Shown: positions 32,966-45,435 of the stretch, in pieces
Layout: each line of letters begins with the position of its first letter
How positions within the stretch are numbered: the first letter of the stretch is position 1
NCBI GenBank assembly: GCA_963920705.1
Contig: OY987230.1
Location: 11,185,320-11,249,319, forward strand
Reading direction: 5' to 3'
Source of the DNA: Odiellus spinosus
Lineage: Eukaryota > Arthropoda > Arachnida > Opiliones > Phalangiidae
DNA: 64,000 nt
The notes under the pieces: model-generated
Database searches by the model: none
Told to the model about the DNA's origin: nothing
Seen by the model: only the letters and a program-made list of their open reading frames with translations
Program-made: the position numbers and the translations under genes

Positions 32966-34714
32966 TTCTTGGAGAAGGGCTCCTTATGTAAAACGTGCGG
33001 AGGTCCTTTGAAATTAATGCCCGCGTACCACAATAGTTATGTGAACGCGACGTCTTGTTTTTCGCGTAGGCACCAATGGCGGCTAATGGATAATTTAATC
33101 TCACAAATCCGGTCCAGAGCAAAACATACTTTAATATTTAAGCTAGAACTTCGGTGTTTAATATAAATTCCACTTACATTAAACTAGAAATAAATTTGGC
33201 CTCAATTTCTATTAAAATGTATATTTAGAACCAATTCAAGGAGGCAAATACGCGCATATTGAGCTTCTCCATACATCTGTGCTTTATATCAGTTTTGCAG
33301 GTCTATAATATAAAATATTTAAAAGGATTCTGGATTTTTTTAGTTCAAATATGTTTTAGAATTCAAAATATAGCCGGGCAAATGTCAAAGTTGAAAGAAA
33401 CACGATAAGCGCGCTCGCGGCTAAGTTGAATTTGGAAACGGGGAAAATAAATATAAATAAATCCCATATCACAGTCAATTTCACTCTGATTCTTAGTAGC
33501 ACACGTTTTATCTCCATAAAGATGTTATCTCTCTTCGATTTTTTTGGCTGTGGGGCTGTTCATTTCTATTTTGGGTATACATTAATTCAAAAGAACTAGC
33601 TTAATCATATGATGATTTATATTTTAAATCAGACTAAAAACTAATTTGGTAAATATGCAAAATTAATAGCGTTGGCGTTTAGTAAAGCATTCAACTAGCA
33701 AAATACTAGAAAAAGAAATACCGAATTAAACAGTTTATCATTTTAAATACCATTTAAAAATTTTAAATATTTCAAGTAGAGCTGTTACCATTTTTTCCGA
33801 AGGCCTATGTGTAATATTAGAATTTTTTATACTATTCATAATCGTATATACCACTGGATATAAGTATTTCACCAATAGTAGAATCACAAGTAACATAATT
33901 CCCACAAGTATGCCACTTCCTAGCTATTGTCTTAAAGTAAAATTCTGATTATTTTCGCTATGGACTATACCAAAATTTACACTCTGTTTCGACAGGCAAC
34001 GTACGTAGTTCTTGGTTTGTCGTGTTATAGTGACACGAGCAAAGTATCATTTTCAAAAATATCCGAGTCTAGACTGACGCCATATGAAATGGCAATGTAA
34101 ACGTCTATCAGTGACACGCCAGACTCGTTGGGTGTATATTTGGTCTCTTGGCCAAGCTATAATCTTGTTACTAAATACAAGCTATGTAATTAATTTCCTC
34201 ATTAAAAATATCATGAAAATTAGAATAGGTTTAAACATTAAGGGGGGGGGCTTTTCCTGTGCGAATGATAACTGAAATCATCGCGTTCCTATCGCGGCTT
34301 CATCCGGTGGATTCGATTCTATAGAAAGGCCGAACTGTCACAATTCTAGATGTTTATTTGGGTGTACTCATTTATCTATAATGCTGAATAAGGACTACCA
34401 ACAAGGATACATTTTTCCAAGCCTTGTCTCGGACGGCTTGAGAGCGCCGTCCGTGTATACGGTGTAATAAAATTAAGGTCTACGCTAATCGAAGTTATTT
34501 ATTAAGATGCCAGAATTTATTTTGGCCGAGAGACGTAATGAAAGTGACAGAGACATACACGTTGCTTCTGATCGTCAGAGGTTTCTGCGCGGTGATGTAA
34601 CCATAGTTGCGAAAATAGGTTTACACAAAAATTTACTTTCAAGGAAATCTAGAAAGGCACAACTGATCCCTGAACAACATGATAGAAGGCTAAAAATTTA
34701 TACTTTAAATAAAA

Positions 34715-34885
34715 ACTTGCAAGAGGTCCACACCGAGGGGGCTGACACTCGCAAATTTTTGAACTCTTTGCACTATCAAAGCTAAACTCAGAGTTCATAA
34801 GAGTTCGAACTTAATGCACTGTCAAAGCTGAACTAAGTGGACTCAGGTGTACAGCGAATTCAAGAGTGCCGGACCCCTCGGTCCA
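34715..34885 (+). repeat. Dispersed direct repeat, copy 1
   Basis: The block CTCAGAGTTCATAAGAGTTC, then GCACTGTC, AGCTGAACT, ACTCAGGT, GTACAGCGAATTCAAGA and CCTCGGTC recurs in the same order at 63515-63685. It is rich in GAACTC/GAGTTC words. A diverged relative is near 16630-16745. Confidence 0.65.
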
Positions 34886-36426
34886 CACTTCGCGATATAT
34901 AAAAAAAAAAAAAAAAAAAAAAATACTAATAACCCCTTTTTGGTTTTATTAAAAATTTATTACGGACTATATCCCACTGGATTGTATTTTTATCCCACTC
35001 TCTCTTCGGAATTCTTTTACTGAAAAAAATTCCGGAAAATAAATCGCGTTATAAAACGACGGTGTACTATAGAAATCAACAAGTAGATTCCTGCATGACG
35101 CGCGAGAGACCAGCTTGGAGAAATTCCCACCAACCTCGTTCGCTCTCTCTCTCCACCTCTCTCTTCTTGTGGTCAGAATTACCCACAGATTTCATCGCGT
35201 ACGAAGCGTAAGGGTCAGAAACAGTTTGAAATTTCCACAAAAACAAAAATAAGCTTAGTTTTTGAAGGGAGTTTATGGGTTTCTACATACAGAAAACTTA
35301 TTTCTAGATCTGTTCTCGTTCTCTTCTTTACGATTCTTACGTTCCAAATACAGCTGATATAGTGTACTTCTTATTTATGTGGAATAACACCGCGTATCAA
35401 TCCGCCTCATCTTTTAACCCATTTTGAAAACAGTTTTTGAAAGGAACGTATATCTCTAAAAGATAAAGTCTTAAAGTGGATCAAGGATTCTAGAAGTAAG
35501 AAGGAGCAGAAAAGCTAGCCTTTCCATGATCAACAGTAGTATGGTATACCTCTGCCTATGCTAGACGGTGAACTTTCAGAAACGAGATATTACCTCATCG
35601 AAATGGATTTTTATTGGCTGGCTATATATCAAGCGTCTTAAAGAAGGTGTTTTCTACGGGCAGAAGCGGGACGGCTGTTTTTTTTTATTTATTTTTCGTG
35701 CGTGTAATCCACCTTTAAAACAAAAGTAACTAATAAGACTCTGTAAGTTTGCCTCTATTTTTCTTCATTTTAAAGGGGGTAATCAAAACTCAACTAAGGT
35801 TTCGCGCCTTGGAACTTGGAATACCTAAATTGGCAAGATTCAAAGCACTCTGAGAGTGCTCCAGTGCAATTCGCTTTAACCCTTAGGTGCTGGGGGTTAA
35901 TCCCTCGGAGTAAAAATGATTCGTTGATGTTCCATAACCAACGTCCGGCAGAAACTTTCAAGGGATAGCGTTATACACTTTTGGTCACGTCTGGAAAGAT
36001 AGGCTTAGCTTTAACGCGCTGAAATATTGGAGTGATTCTGGTCGTAAATCCCTTACCTGGTCTACGCCGCCAAAAGCGAATAAAGAGAAAAAACACTTTG
36101 GCCAGTGTCAGGACGAATTGTGTCACGGAATGTACGGTACATGGCGAAGGAAGCGTATTTCGGAACAAATCAATTTTGCCGGGGACAAAAAGCGCCCGAT
36201 TGCTACTTTCATCCTGTCATGTTCCGTTAGAAAAGTTTCGCTTTTCCGCCCAGGGAGAGACCCCAGATGAAGAGCCATTGCGGACTAGTATACGCCTCAA
36301 AGAAAAAGTCTTCGGATTAAGGGATAAACTACCGGGATGATATAAAGAAAGGGGCGAAAGAGGGGGTGCCGAGAACTGGCAAAATAAAAAGCCGAGAACT
36401 TATATACAGCAAAAACGAACGTGTGG

Positions 36427-36429
<3 letters not shown>

Positions 36430-36457
<28 letters not shown>
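36430..36457. repeat. AT dinucleotide microsatellite
   Basis: Fourteen uninterrupted AT/TA dinucleotides. Confidence 0.95.
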
Positions 36458-36460
<3 letters not shown>

Positions 36461-36742
36461 CGATTCTTTATATAAACTAAGTTGTAATCAAGGAAGGAAT
36501 CTAATTTCTCATGGAAAAACCGGGTTATATATAAGAATTTAGTTCCCTTCCAAGCTTGCATCTTAGTATAGTTTTATAGACCACATGCGACGAAATATGT
36601 AAGGAAATTGTGTAAAACTTAAAGTTACAACAACAATATTGCATAGACCAACGCGGTAAAGCGACGTTGTCACCCACTTCGGCTATTTGGGAGTTTTGAT
36701 ACATCTTCCTATTTTTAAAAGTTTTTGGTCATTGGCAGAAAA

Positions 36743-37030
36743 GCTGCGTTCATACTAAGCCTTGTAATCGATTTAAACCGTTTCCATACGTTTCGCTAGA
36801 GTAGTGTGATCGGGAAACCGTCTTTTCTCGAATCGATTTGATTCGATTTCTCGAAACTGCTTCGGAACCAGTTTCATACTGATTCGGATTCAACAACCGA
36901 TAGATGAAGCTACAATAAATCTATTAATAAAGAGAGTGCGTGAACACGTGACGCTTAAAATGATTCCTGCCGATTTTAATATCGGTTTGATTTTACCGTT
37001 TCAAATCGATTAAGAAATACTAGTGTGGTC
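36743..37030. mobile_element. MITE with GTTCATACTA end, copy 2 (diverged)
   Basis: GCTGCGTTCATACTAAGC at the left and ATACTAGTGTGGTC at the right match the ends of 16339-16490. Internal GATTTAAACCG and TCAAATCGATT blocks are partly inverted. The right end is imperfect. Confidence 0.5.
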
Positions 37031-38082
37031 CAGTACAATTCGATATAAGGAGAAACGTCAAAAACTCGGGAAACTTTAAATAATAAATAGAACATAGGAA
37101 ATTAAAGACCGATAAAAATGAAACGACATAATTCGCTCTAATATACAGGGTATATGCGAAGATGGTAGGGTATATGCTGTATCCCAATGGAGCATGTTTT
37201 TTTCTTCTTGGAGACGAACATTACAATATCTCGCCCGTTATTTCTAGCACGTGATATAATTCCTTTCAAATTATATACTTAATCAAGCGGGAAAAAAAAA
37301 AAAAAGAAAAATTCTGGAATTTCATGAAAAAACTAGAAATATAATCCATAAAAAACTTCGACGGAAAAGGTCACAGTATCACTTTAAGGTAGAAAAAAAA
37401 GCGAGATGACGTTATTCTATTACTTATATCAGAAATAGATGAACCGAAATTATCAACGAGAGCTTAGATTGGGAAATGCATTTTATTTGGAGTGAATGGG
37501 GAGGGTAAGCACTGGGGGAATGGGCTTCCTCGGCCTCAATGAAATACCGAGGAGGATCTTGGGAAACTGATCGCCCCACGTAGCGACGGCTGCAAACCAA
37601 GCCAGGTGGCGCATTCAACGTTTCTCGGCTAGGCGAAATTCCGCGGGGGAGGGGGCTACAACTGTCGTCTAAGAGAGGGGAAACGGAGAACTTGCCTGTG
37701 GCGTTAGAGGAATAGCTCGTTGATAATTTCGGTTCATCTATTTCTGCTTATATTTCAGTGTATTTTCACATGTACGTAGTCCGGGAGGTCGAGACAAGAG
37801 TCAGAAAGGAGAGAGCGTCCGACTGAATTAAATTGGAAATGAAAAAGTTTAGCAACCTTTCTAAAACGAATTTTAGGTAATGGAATACTTTTTTTCTCTC
37901 TCTCTCTCTCAACAGTATCTTTCAGGCGTAGATTTAACCGAAGGCTACGGGGTGGTAAAACGTTGGTACATCACTTTTTACGGCTTATCTCGACAGGAGT
38001 CTTAAAGTTATATAACTTTTCACGTTTTTCTCCGGATTTATAAATGTGCCCGCCCTAAAGATTTATAGAACCACGGGTTTAA

Positions 38083-38497
38083 GGGAGAATTCATCCTAAG
38101 AACAAGTAATTTTTTATCGATTCCTTATCGTTTAAATAGGCCTAATCCAACAGAAAAAAAAAAAAAAAATACAAACAAATATTAAACTAGAAATAAATTT
38201 AAAACTTACCATCAAAATAGGGTTAGTTGGATTCATGGAGATATCCGACCAATGATATTGATCAATGAGATATTGCATTCCTCATATAAGAGCCATCGAT
38301 CAATGATCATGTCATTGGTCGCTAGTCCTTATATGGAGAGTTCAGGTGATCTCCATGAATCCAGCAAAGCCTATTTTAATGGTAAGTTTTAAATTTATTT
38401 CTTGTTTAAAATTTGTAATTTTTTTACTGTTGGATTAGGCCTATTTAAACGATAAGGAATCGATAAATATTCACTTGTTTTTAGGTTGCATTCTACC
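38083..38497. mobile_element. TTAA MITE (GCAACC family)
   Basis: TTAA flanks both sides (38079-38082, 38498-38501). The ends read GGGAGAATTCATCC and, on the other strand, GGTAGAATGCAACC. Subterminal TTATCGTTTAAATAGGCCTA and internal TTAAACTAGAAATAAATTTA blocks are shared with sister copies. The centre folds through GGATTCATGGAGAT and ATCTCCATGAATCC. Confidence 0.8.
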
Positions 38498-38501
38498 TTA
38501 A

Positions 38502-40853
38502 AACCTTTTTAGCGAACGAAAATCTCTATTATCGAAATAATAAATCTCTCGATTTGTTACATATTTAATATTTAACAGCAAGAATTCATTATCGTACCTA
38601 AGAACGTGGGAGCAAAATATAGTAAATCCATCCTCGCATACTTGATGGATATAGATTCGTGAAAGTTTTAAATAAAAAATATAGTACAGTAAAACCACAA
38701 GACCTAGCTTAGGGAATTTGCCTCAAAGGGTAAGAATAAAAATTTAAACGCTATAGAGTGCGTTTTAGTACTTTTTAGAGAAGTTAGAAAGAGCAGACGA
38801 ATGTTTTCTACGATGTACTACTATGTGGATAATACAGGAGGTTAATGTTGAAATCCCAAGTTCTTGTGTATTTGAATGAGTTCTTGTGATATTTCTTATC
38901 AGAAACTAATAGAAACCCAGAAATCAGTCAGATGAGTAGCTCAGACTCGCCAGACCTACCTAACGGGGGAGGGGGGCGAAAATCGCTACTTCCATAAAGC
39001 GGAACGAATAAGTGACCATATCACGTTCAAAAGAAATGATAAGATCAACCCTCTCTCCGCCAGTACTCTGGTAGGTCATGGGCCAAGTATAATAGAGCAG
39101 AGGAACCGAAAGGAACCCACGGCAACGTCGCCAAAATTCCTGGTACTTCGATCTGGGGCCCTCTATAGTTTATCATACATTGAACTTCTCTCTTGCCTAC
39201 GTCTACATAGCGAAAGCGTCGCGCCAACTCTAATCTGTCCGACAGCAAACTAAATTATAATCAGGAATGTTTATCCTCTGCGATTTCGGTCTTGGGCCAC
39301 TCTACATTATAATTTGCCCACGGGGACGTACTCCAATAAGTTTACAATCGCAGGACCCTATAGGGACCACTCTCTGCATCACACACACGGTCCCATGACG
39401 TAGCCTTTTGCGAAAGAGCTGACTGACCAATAACTTTTAATAACAGTGGCGGACTACCACCGTTCACGTGCGGTAGGAATTTCCGGCTCACTGCTCACAA
39501 ATTACTACGTCTTCATTAACTCCAATGGGAAGAATCTGTTTTTTAGAAAATAAGTTTCCGTAGATATTTTTTTGGCAACGTAGGCTACGTCAGAAGATGT
39601 TGAACGCATTTTTTGGGTGGGTTGTTTAAAGACTTTGCCACTTTTTCAACCTCGGGACAAAGGCTTGACTAATTATAGCTAATAGGATCTAATTAAAAAA
39701 TATAAATCAAGCTTAAATAGAGTTCATTAAAGATGAAAATATCAGAACTGGCCGCAGTTCCTACGTCGTCAATTCATCATTTCGTTGCTCAACGAAAAAA
39801 CCTATACGTACGTCCGGCGACGTCCTCGTTGACCGCCGGATTAGAATCGTGACGTAGCAACCGGAAGTACAAAAATTCTGAGATAGTTGAGGGTTACAGA
39901 ACGCAATAATAACAACGCCTCCCCCCGTAACGTAAAAATGGTCACCATCTCATGGGATTTTGTCCAGTTACCATTTTGACTAGTCCGCGACCGTCCGCCC
40001 CTGTTCTCGGAAATTAATTTATTAAATATCTACGGCTTTGCGAGTTTTGGAATATATATTTTCCTTTAGAAATGCAATTTTATTTACCTTGGAATGTAGC
40101 ATTCAATTAAATGCTAGATAAATACCGAAATCTCTGACGGATTATACACGATATTAATTTAATATTAGTCGTTTCAAACTACTCATGAACAGAAAGTATA
40201 ATAACTCATAATACGAAATGAGATTGAGCATAATACACTTTCAAATTAAATAGGGGCAAACAAATACATTACATAGGTGCCTATATAAATTTACACTTTG
40301 AAGGTATACGGTTGAGTGCAATTATATTCATTCCCAAGATATTTGATTGTTCTGAACCAATGAATATAAAAGTACAATAAAGGATTCTACAAGTATATGC
40401 AGAAGAGCTTTGAATACTCCACGGCTTTCCAGCTTAAGGCGTGAACTCAAACAAACGGTACGAACTTCACAGAACTATGGTATACGCAGAGAATATAATT
40501 CCATCATAAATTAATTACTATATAAGTTGGGGTGCCGGATCTACTTGAACCCCCACAGAATTTCACGGCGATATTTTTGTTTTGGCATTGTTAGGGTAGA
40601 AAAAGTGTTTTAAATGTACTAAAACTATATATTTCTATATATTGAAATTTTCTGCTCTGTCTTTTCAGCGTTTCAAATTTACCCGCGTCTAAAAAAAAGG
40701 GGTATTTGCGATATGTCGCGGCTGTTTTAGCCAGTAGATTCTGAGAACAAAAAACCATAACAAATCTTTCTAGAAATAATGACACGCGTTCCCCATAAAC
40801 ATGCAGTGTTTAGCGAATCGGCTGTTCTGCCTACCGCCGTAGAAATCACCTTC
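38502..40853. other. Gene-free stretch
   Basis: No gene, RNA or clear element seen; sequence is unremarkable apart from locally higher GC near 39040-39130 and 39760-39860. Confidence 0.4.
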
Positions 40854-40857
40854 TTAA

Positions 40858-41208
40858 AGAAGTGATTTTTTATAGATTCCTTATCGTTTAAATAGGCCTA
40901 ATCCATCAAAAATTACAAACAAATATTAAACTAGAAATAAATTCAAAACTTACCATAAAAAATTGGATTCATGGAGATCCTGAGCTCTCCATATAAGGAT
41001 CAACGACCAATGACATTAATCGACGGCTCTTATATGGGAAGTTCAGGATCTCCACGAAACCATGCAGCTAAGCCTATTTTGATGGTTAGTTTTAAATTTA
41101 TTTCTAGTTCAATATTTGTTTGTATTTTTTTTACTGGTGGATTAGGATCGATAAAAAAACAAAACAAAACAAAACAAAAAAAAACAATTGTTAGGTTGTA
41201 TTCTCCCT
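40858..41208. mobile_element. TTAA MITE (GCAACC family), left end deleted
   Basis: TTAA flanks are at 40854-40857 and 41209-41212. The right end is intact, but about 20 bp following the left TTAA are missing. A (CAAAA)n run has grown near the right end (41159-41184). Central arms GGATTCATGGAGATCCTGA and TCAGGATCTCCA are present. Confidence 0.75.
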
Positions 41209-42142
41209 TTAAAGACACGTGGTATAGCCAGCCAATAAAAATCCATTTCGACCTACAGGATAATCTTTCCCCGGGAATCAATTTGACGAGGCCGGAATTG
41301 AGTCAGGTTCCGTTTCAAAGTTAAAATATATATTGGAGTATACACAACTTTATGAAAACTACCGCCTGGAGGTTAGTAACTATAGTCATCAGAGAAATAT
41401 TGTATAGTTCGCGAGTTTTAACGTTATTAATATTGGAGCTTTGATACTTCCTACCAAAGGTGGTTTCTAATACATTCCTGATGATTTGAAAATCTCAACG
41501 GTCGTTTTTTAAGATTATAAATAAGTCTGTGATTATAAGCTATTGAATTTTTTATGGTTGGTATTTTCCTTTAAATCTCAAGCTATATAGTGACAGTATT
41601 TATAAATATACTTCCTGTTTATTCATCCTTGACAAATCATATACTAACGTTTAGACTTCTATTTGGATGAAAGGATTATATATGGAAAGGATCCTTTGAA
41701 AATTTAAAGCCAGAGGTTATTCTTCCTATAACTTGCATGAATGAATTTTTATTAACTCTAAATCCTTTTAAAACTCGAGAACAGAATGCTCGGAAGCTCT
41801 CAGCTGGAGAGCAATCTTCGTATTGAAATTATTTAAATTGCTTTAATAACCAGCTACCATTCTGAAAATTATTCTCGATAGCATCGGAGTATGGAGTCAG
41901 CGATATACGCAACTATTCCATATTTAAGGAAGTATCAGAACCTTCAGATACTCATTTGCAAAGCACCCAGTCAACAGCAATTTGGAAAACTATTTTAAAC
42001 ACTTCGAGGTTTAACAATTATACGTATTAATTCGCCAAAGCTTTCAATATTTTAGTAATTGTTCGTATTTAGTTCTTATATAACTAAAGTATATATTAAG
42101 AATGTTCAAATTCTCTATATACTTAGAACGAAGACAATTACT

Positions 42143-42934
42143 CATCGCCTTATCGTTAAAATAGTCCTTATCCACCAGTAAAAAAATTCAGATTAATAGA
42201 AAATCAATTTCTAACTTACACGAAAAGTAGGCTAAACAAGGATCCACGGAGAGTTTTAAATCTGGCCGTTAAAGGGATGCTAAACGCTGATAACAAGTTA
42301 ATTGATTTGAATTTTTAAAATATCCGCAAAAACATCATCAAAAATCACGAAAGGTTTCGCGGTAATTTACAGTTAATTATCAAAGTCACGCACTAGACTA
42401 TAGCTAAGCCTAAATCCATTTCGAAGAAATTTAGACTGGAACTAGAGAACACGAATTTCTGATGGCGCTTGAACCAATTAAACTCTAATAGCGCGCTGTT
42501 TCTCTCTTTCGGTTCAGGAGCCATTTCAAAGACGTACTCTCATTGGCACCAGCAATCGAGTACTTTTGAAATAAATCTTAAATTTCATAGAGCATAATTT
42601 CGTAGCGAATTCCCACGAAACCTTTGACGAGTTTTGATAATGTTTTAACGTATATTTGAAGTCTAAATCGATTAAAAATTGCTTGTTTCCAGAGTATAGT
42701 ATCCCTTTAAACAGAATCAGACCAACGAACAAAAGCTCGCGCCTATAAACCTAGCAAAAAACGTTTGACTGTCGGAAAAAATAACACGATTCTCATGTGA
42801 TTCGCGGGAGGCTGTTGATCTCAAATTCTCCACGGTCCTCATTAAATTCATACTTTCAGTGTATTTAATATTTGTTTATATTAACGATAAGGAAATTGAC
42901 TGAAATCTCTTCTTGTCGGGCTTCATTCTCCCCA
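42143..42934. mobile_element. Old, larger GCAACC-family relative
   Basis: The left part has TTATCGTTAAAATAGTCCTTA and TCCACCAGTAAAAAAATT. The right part has ACGATAAGG and a decayed CTTCATTCTCCCC end. At about 0.8 kb the interior is longer than in other copies and lacks the outer TTAA. A diverged member with unfamiliar interior. Confidence 0.5.
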
Positions 42935-43269
42935 TAAAATTACTTAAAATATTGAGTATATGTTTTTATTTTAATTGGAAACTTTCATTATAGCTAGCAA
43001 ACTTGATATTCGCCCAGCTGTTAGGAAAGGATTGTTTTAAACCCCACTATATCCCGCAGGGTAGAATAGATTTTGAATGTTCACCTTTTACCTTCGGGAA
43101 ATCGTTTCAATTAATGTTAAATTAAATAAAGTCTCATAAAATTATATTTTTATACACTAAGCGATGAAGCCATATACCGGAGGTAATGGCTTTATATTAG
43201 CTTTCATAGAATCGCATTCAGATTGTTGTACGCTAAATATTTTTTACACATTGTAAGCCCGAGTGAAAC

Positions 43270-43301
43270 AGCCTTGTTATTTTCACAGAAATAACAAGGC
43301 T
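43270..43301. repeat. Compact 13-bp stem hairpin
   Basis: AGCCTTGTTATTT and AAATAACAAGGCT are perfect complements around a 6-nt loop (TCACAG). No family recognised. Confidence 0.6.
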
Positions 43302-44752
43302 ATAATTACATCCGGCTTCTATTCTCTGAAAGTCTGACTAACTTCATTAAGTTTTATCAAGAGTTAATTACCGCTGGGAGTAACCAAAATAGGCACTCTT
43401 CTCGGATAGAAACGTTCGCTAAGGGACCTATCTTGTTTACTATACAATTTAGTCCCCGAATAATGTTTATAAAACGTATTTTCGATAGATTTCTAAGCCT
43501 TGGCAAGCAAATCTAGGCTTTTAATACAACAATGCGCTTTTCATAAAAATTAACTACCCCCGAAAATTAACCCAACCAAATCAATACAGTATTGTGATCG
43601 CGAAGCTACAAGTAAAAGTGATGTCAAATCATTAGCGCACGTCCATTGATCGCTGTTAATTGTTCTTCAATACAAACAGATTGTAGATTAAATAATTAGC
43701 TTCAACAAATGATTATGATTCGTCAGAAAATATTGTTTGATAAATATGTTAAAAAACAGTTTATATTATTTTTCAATTTTTTTTTACTGTAATATTCTGA
43801 ATGAAACAAACGAACTAATTTGTATCGGCGAACTAATTGGAAGTCGAACTAATTTCCGGTGAACCTTTGGTTAAAAGCGGACGGTTTGCTCGCTATCTGT
43901 TTGTCTACGCGAAATATTTGTTGACGAACAATTCACCGCAAACTATAAACGAGCGTATACTGTTGACATTGATTTCAAAATGTTCAGCATCTATACATGT
44001 CATTGTAAATTTCTACATCATCACGAGAGAGAGAAATCCCTTAATCAAACATTCACTCTTTACGAGCCTTTGAACATTGTTTTTCATTGCACGGAGGATA
44101 GCTATGCCATTTGCCGCTAGCCAATTACACTCAAAGCGAGAATATCTATCACTTGGTAATTTCGAAAAGCTTAATAAGTTAATAGAAGAGAGAGGGGACC
44201 GTAACCTCGGGACAAAGTAGGACCTCGTTTGGGTTGGGCGGTAAGGAGGGCCAAAGCCCACCCGGGGTCGTTTTTCGAGTATCCACGCGCTCGAGCTAGA
44301 GTCGCAGCCGGGGAGACAACATTCGGGAAAAGCTAATAACATTAGTATTCCCCGCGACTATACAATGAAATTAAAGGATATAGCAATAGCGAGCGCCAAG
44401 CCCATCACGACAAAATATTCCTTGGGAAACTTCTGTACCGAAACCATTTCCCCTCTTATACCTCGTGGCCACTTCCCCTCAACCCTCGCGCTTATTGCGA
44501 GCGTCTCCCTAACAATATTAGTGTTGACCTATAATAAGGACGTGGCCCGATTACGCTGTCCGAGAAAGCGAAGTAAAAGCGAGCAAAGGACGAATGACAA
44601 GCCGCGAGGCCTTATTTTACACGTAATACCCATGTAGTGTGGAAACCACACACTCAAGAAGCCATTAATGAAAGCCGAAAACGTAGGAAGATTGAATTAA
44701 ACTGTAATATCGAGATGTCAGTATTTTTCACCTTGACTCTGATATTTTCTAA

Positions 44753-45435
44753 CTATAGTAGGATCCAACCTTGGAAAGGGTAACTTTTAACGCCCTCGTA
44801 AAATTGTACTTCGCGTGGAACGATACAAAATTGACCATAATAAATAGTGCCTATACTACTTTAACTTGTACTATTTTAAAAAGCGCCGGGAAGGGGAAGT
44901 CAATCGGTGGGGGGAAAGCCTCCCGCCGTAGAGAAAGAGCTCACGAGGCGAATCGAGCGCGACAACGCACGAGGAAATATTCGCCCTTCGGCTTTCTACC
45001 TTTCTTTCGCCTTTTTTTTATCGCTGGGAGAGCAAGGTCACGTTTCGGACTTCGCCTTCGGTATATTTTAAATAAAGTTAAGACTTGGCTTAGGCTTAGC
45101 GACAATGGATATTGGTAATAAAAAATTTTATTACCAATTTAAATCTAAGTTATTTTGTGTTTTAGTAACAAATTAATTAAACCAATAAAATTCATTGCAT
45201 AAAAACAGCAACTAAACCAGATTATCTAGGGTTTAAAAAAACTCATCCAAATGGAAACCCCCCCCCCCCCCCCCCTCTGTTATAGGATAAATCTTCACGC
45301 CAAGATCTTAACATTTAAAAACCGCGGGCTGGAACTATTTAGCATGGTGTTGTTGTACCGTTCCGCGCGGAGTAGGGTTACAACTCTATCTGAGGTGTTA
45401 AAAGTTACCCTTTCCAAGGTTGGATCCTACTATAG
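44753..45435. mobile_element. 683-bp element with about 40-bp inverted ends
   Basis: The left end CTATAGTAGGATCCAACCTT continues through GGAAAGGGTAACTTTTAAC, and the right end is its inverse with one or two changes. The interior is GC-rich in its first half. It carries a perfect 28-bp palindrome at 45111-45138 (ATTGGTAATAAAAA and complement) and a poly-C run near 45257. No transposase. A TA dinucleotide at the border could be the target duplication. Confidence 0.75.

Larger units (their letters stand above)
32966..38078. other. Gene-free stretch
   Basis: No recognisable gene. Contents: a poly-A run (about 34900-34923), an AT microsatellite (36430-36457), a dispersed repeat (34715-34885), a GTTCAYACTA MITE (36743-37030) and CT runs. 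The plus frame at 36032-36340 (102 codons) has no recognised motif and is not called. Confidence 0.4.
41213..44752. other. Gene-poor stretch with one old MITE
   Basis: Beyond the diverged element at 42143-42934 and the hairpin at 43270-43301 nothing is recognised. A GC-rich patch at about 44190-44310 has no identifiable feature. Confidence 0.4.

Noticed and set aside
32874..33166. Overlapping frames with Cys residues near 33000 suggesting a zinc-binding peptide
   Set aside because: One frame runs through the tandem array; the cysteines do not fit a known motif.
36032..36340. 102-codon plus-strand frame with basic composition
   Set aside because: No recognisable domain, splice partners or conservation clue; length is possible by chance in a GC-richer patch.
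44365..45118. Two plus-strand frames of 90 and 115 codons
   Set aside because: The second lies inside the inverted-end element at 44753-45435 and neither shows a motif; composition follows the GC-rich element.
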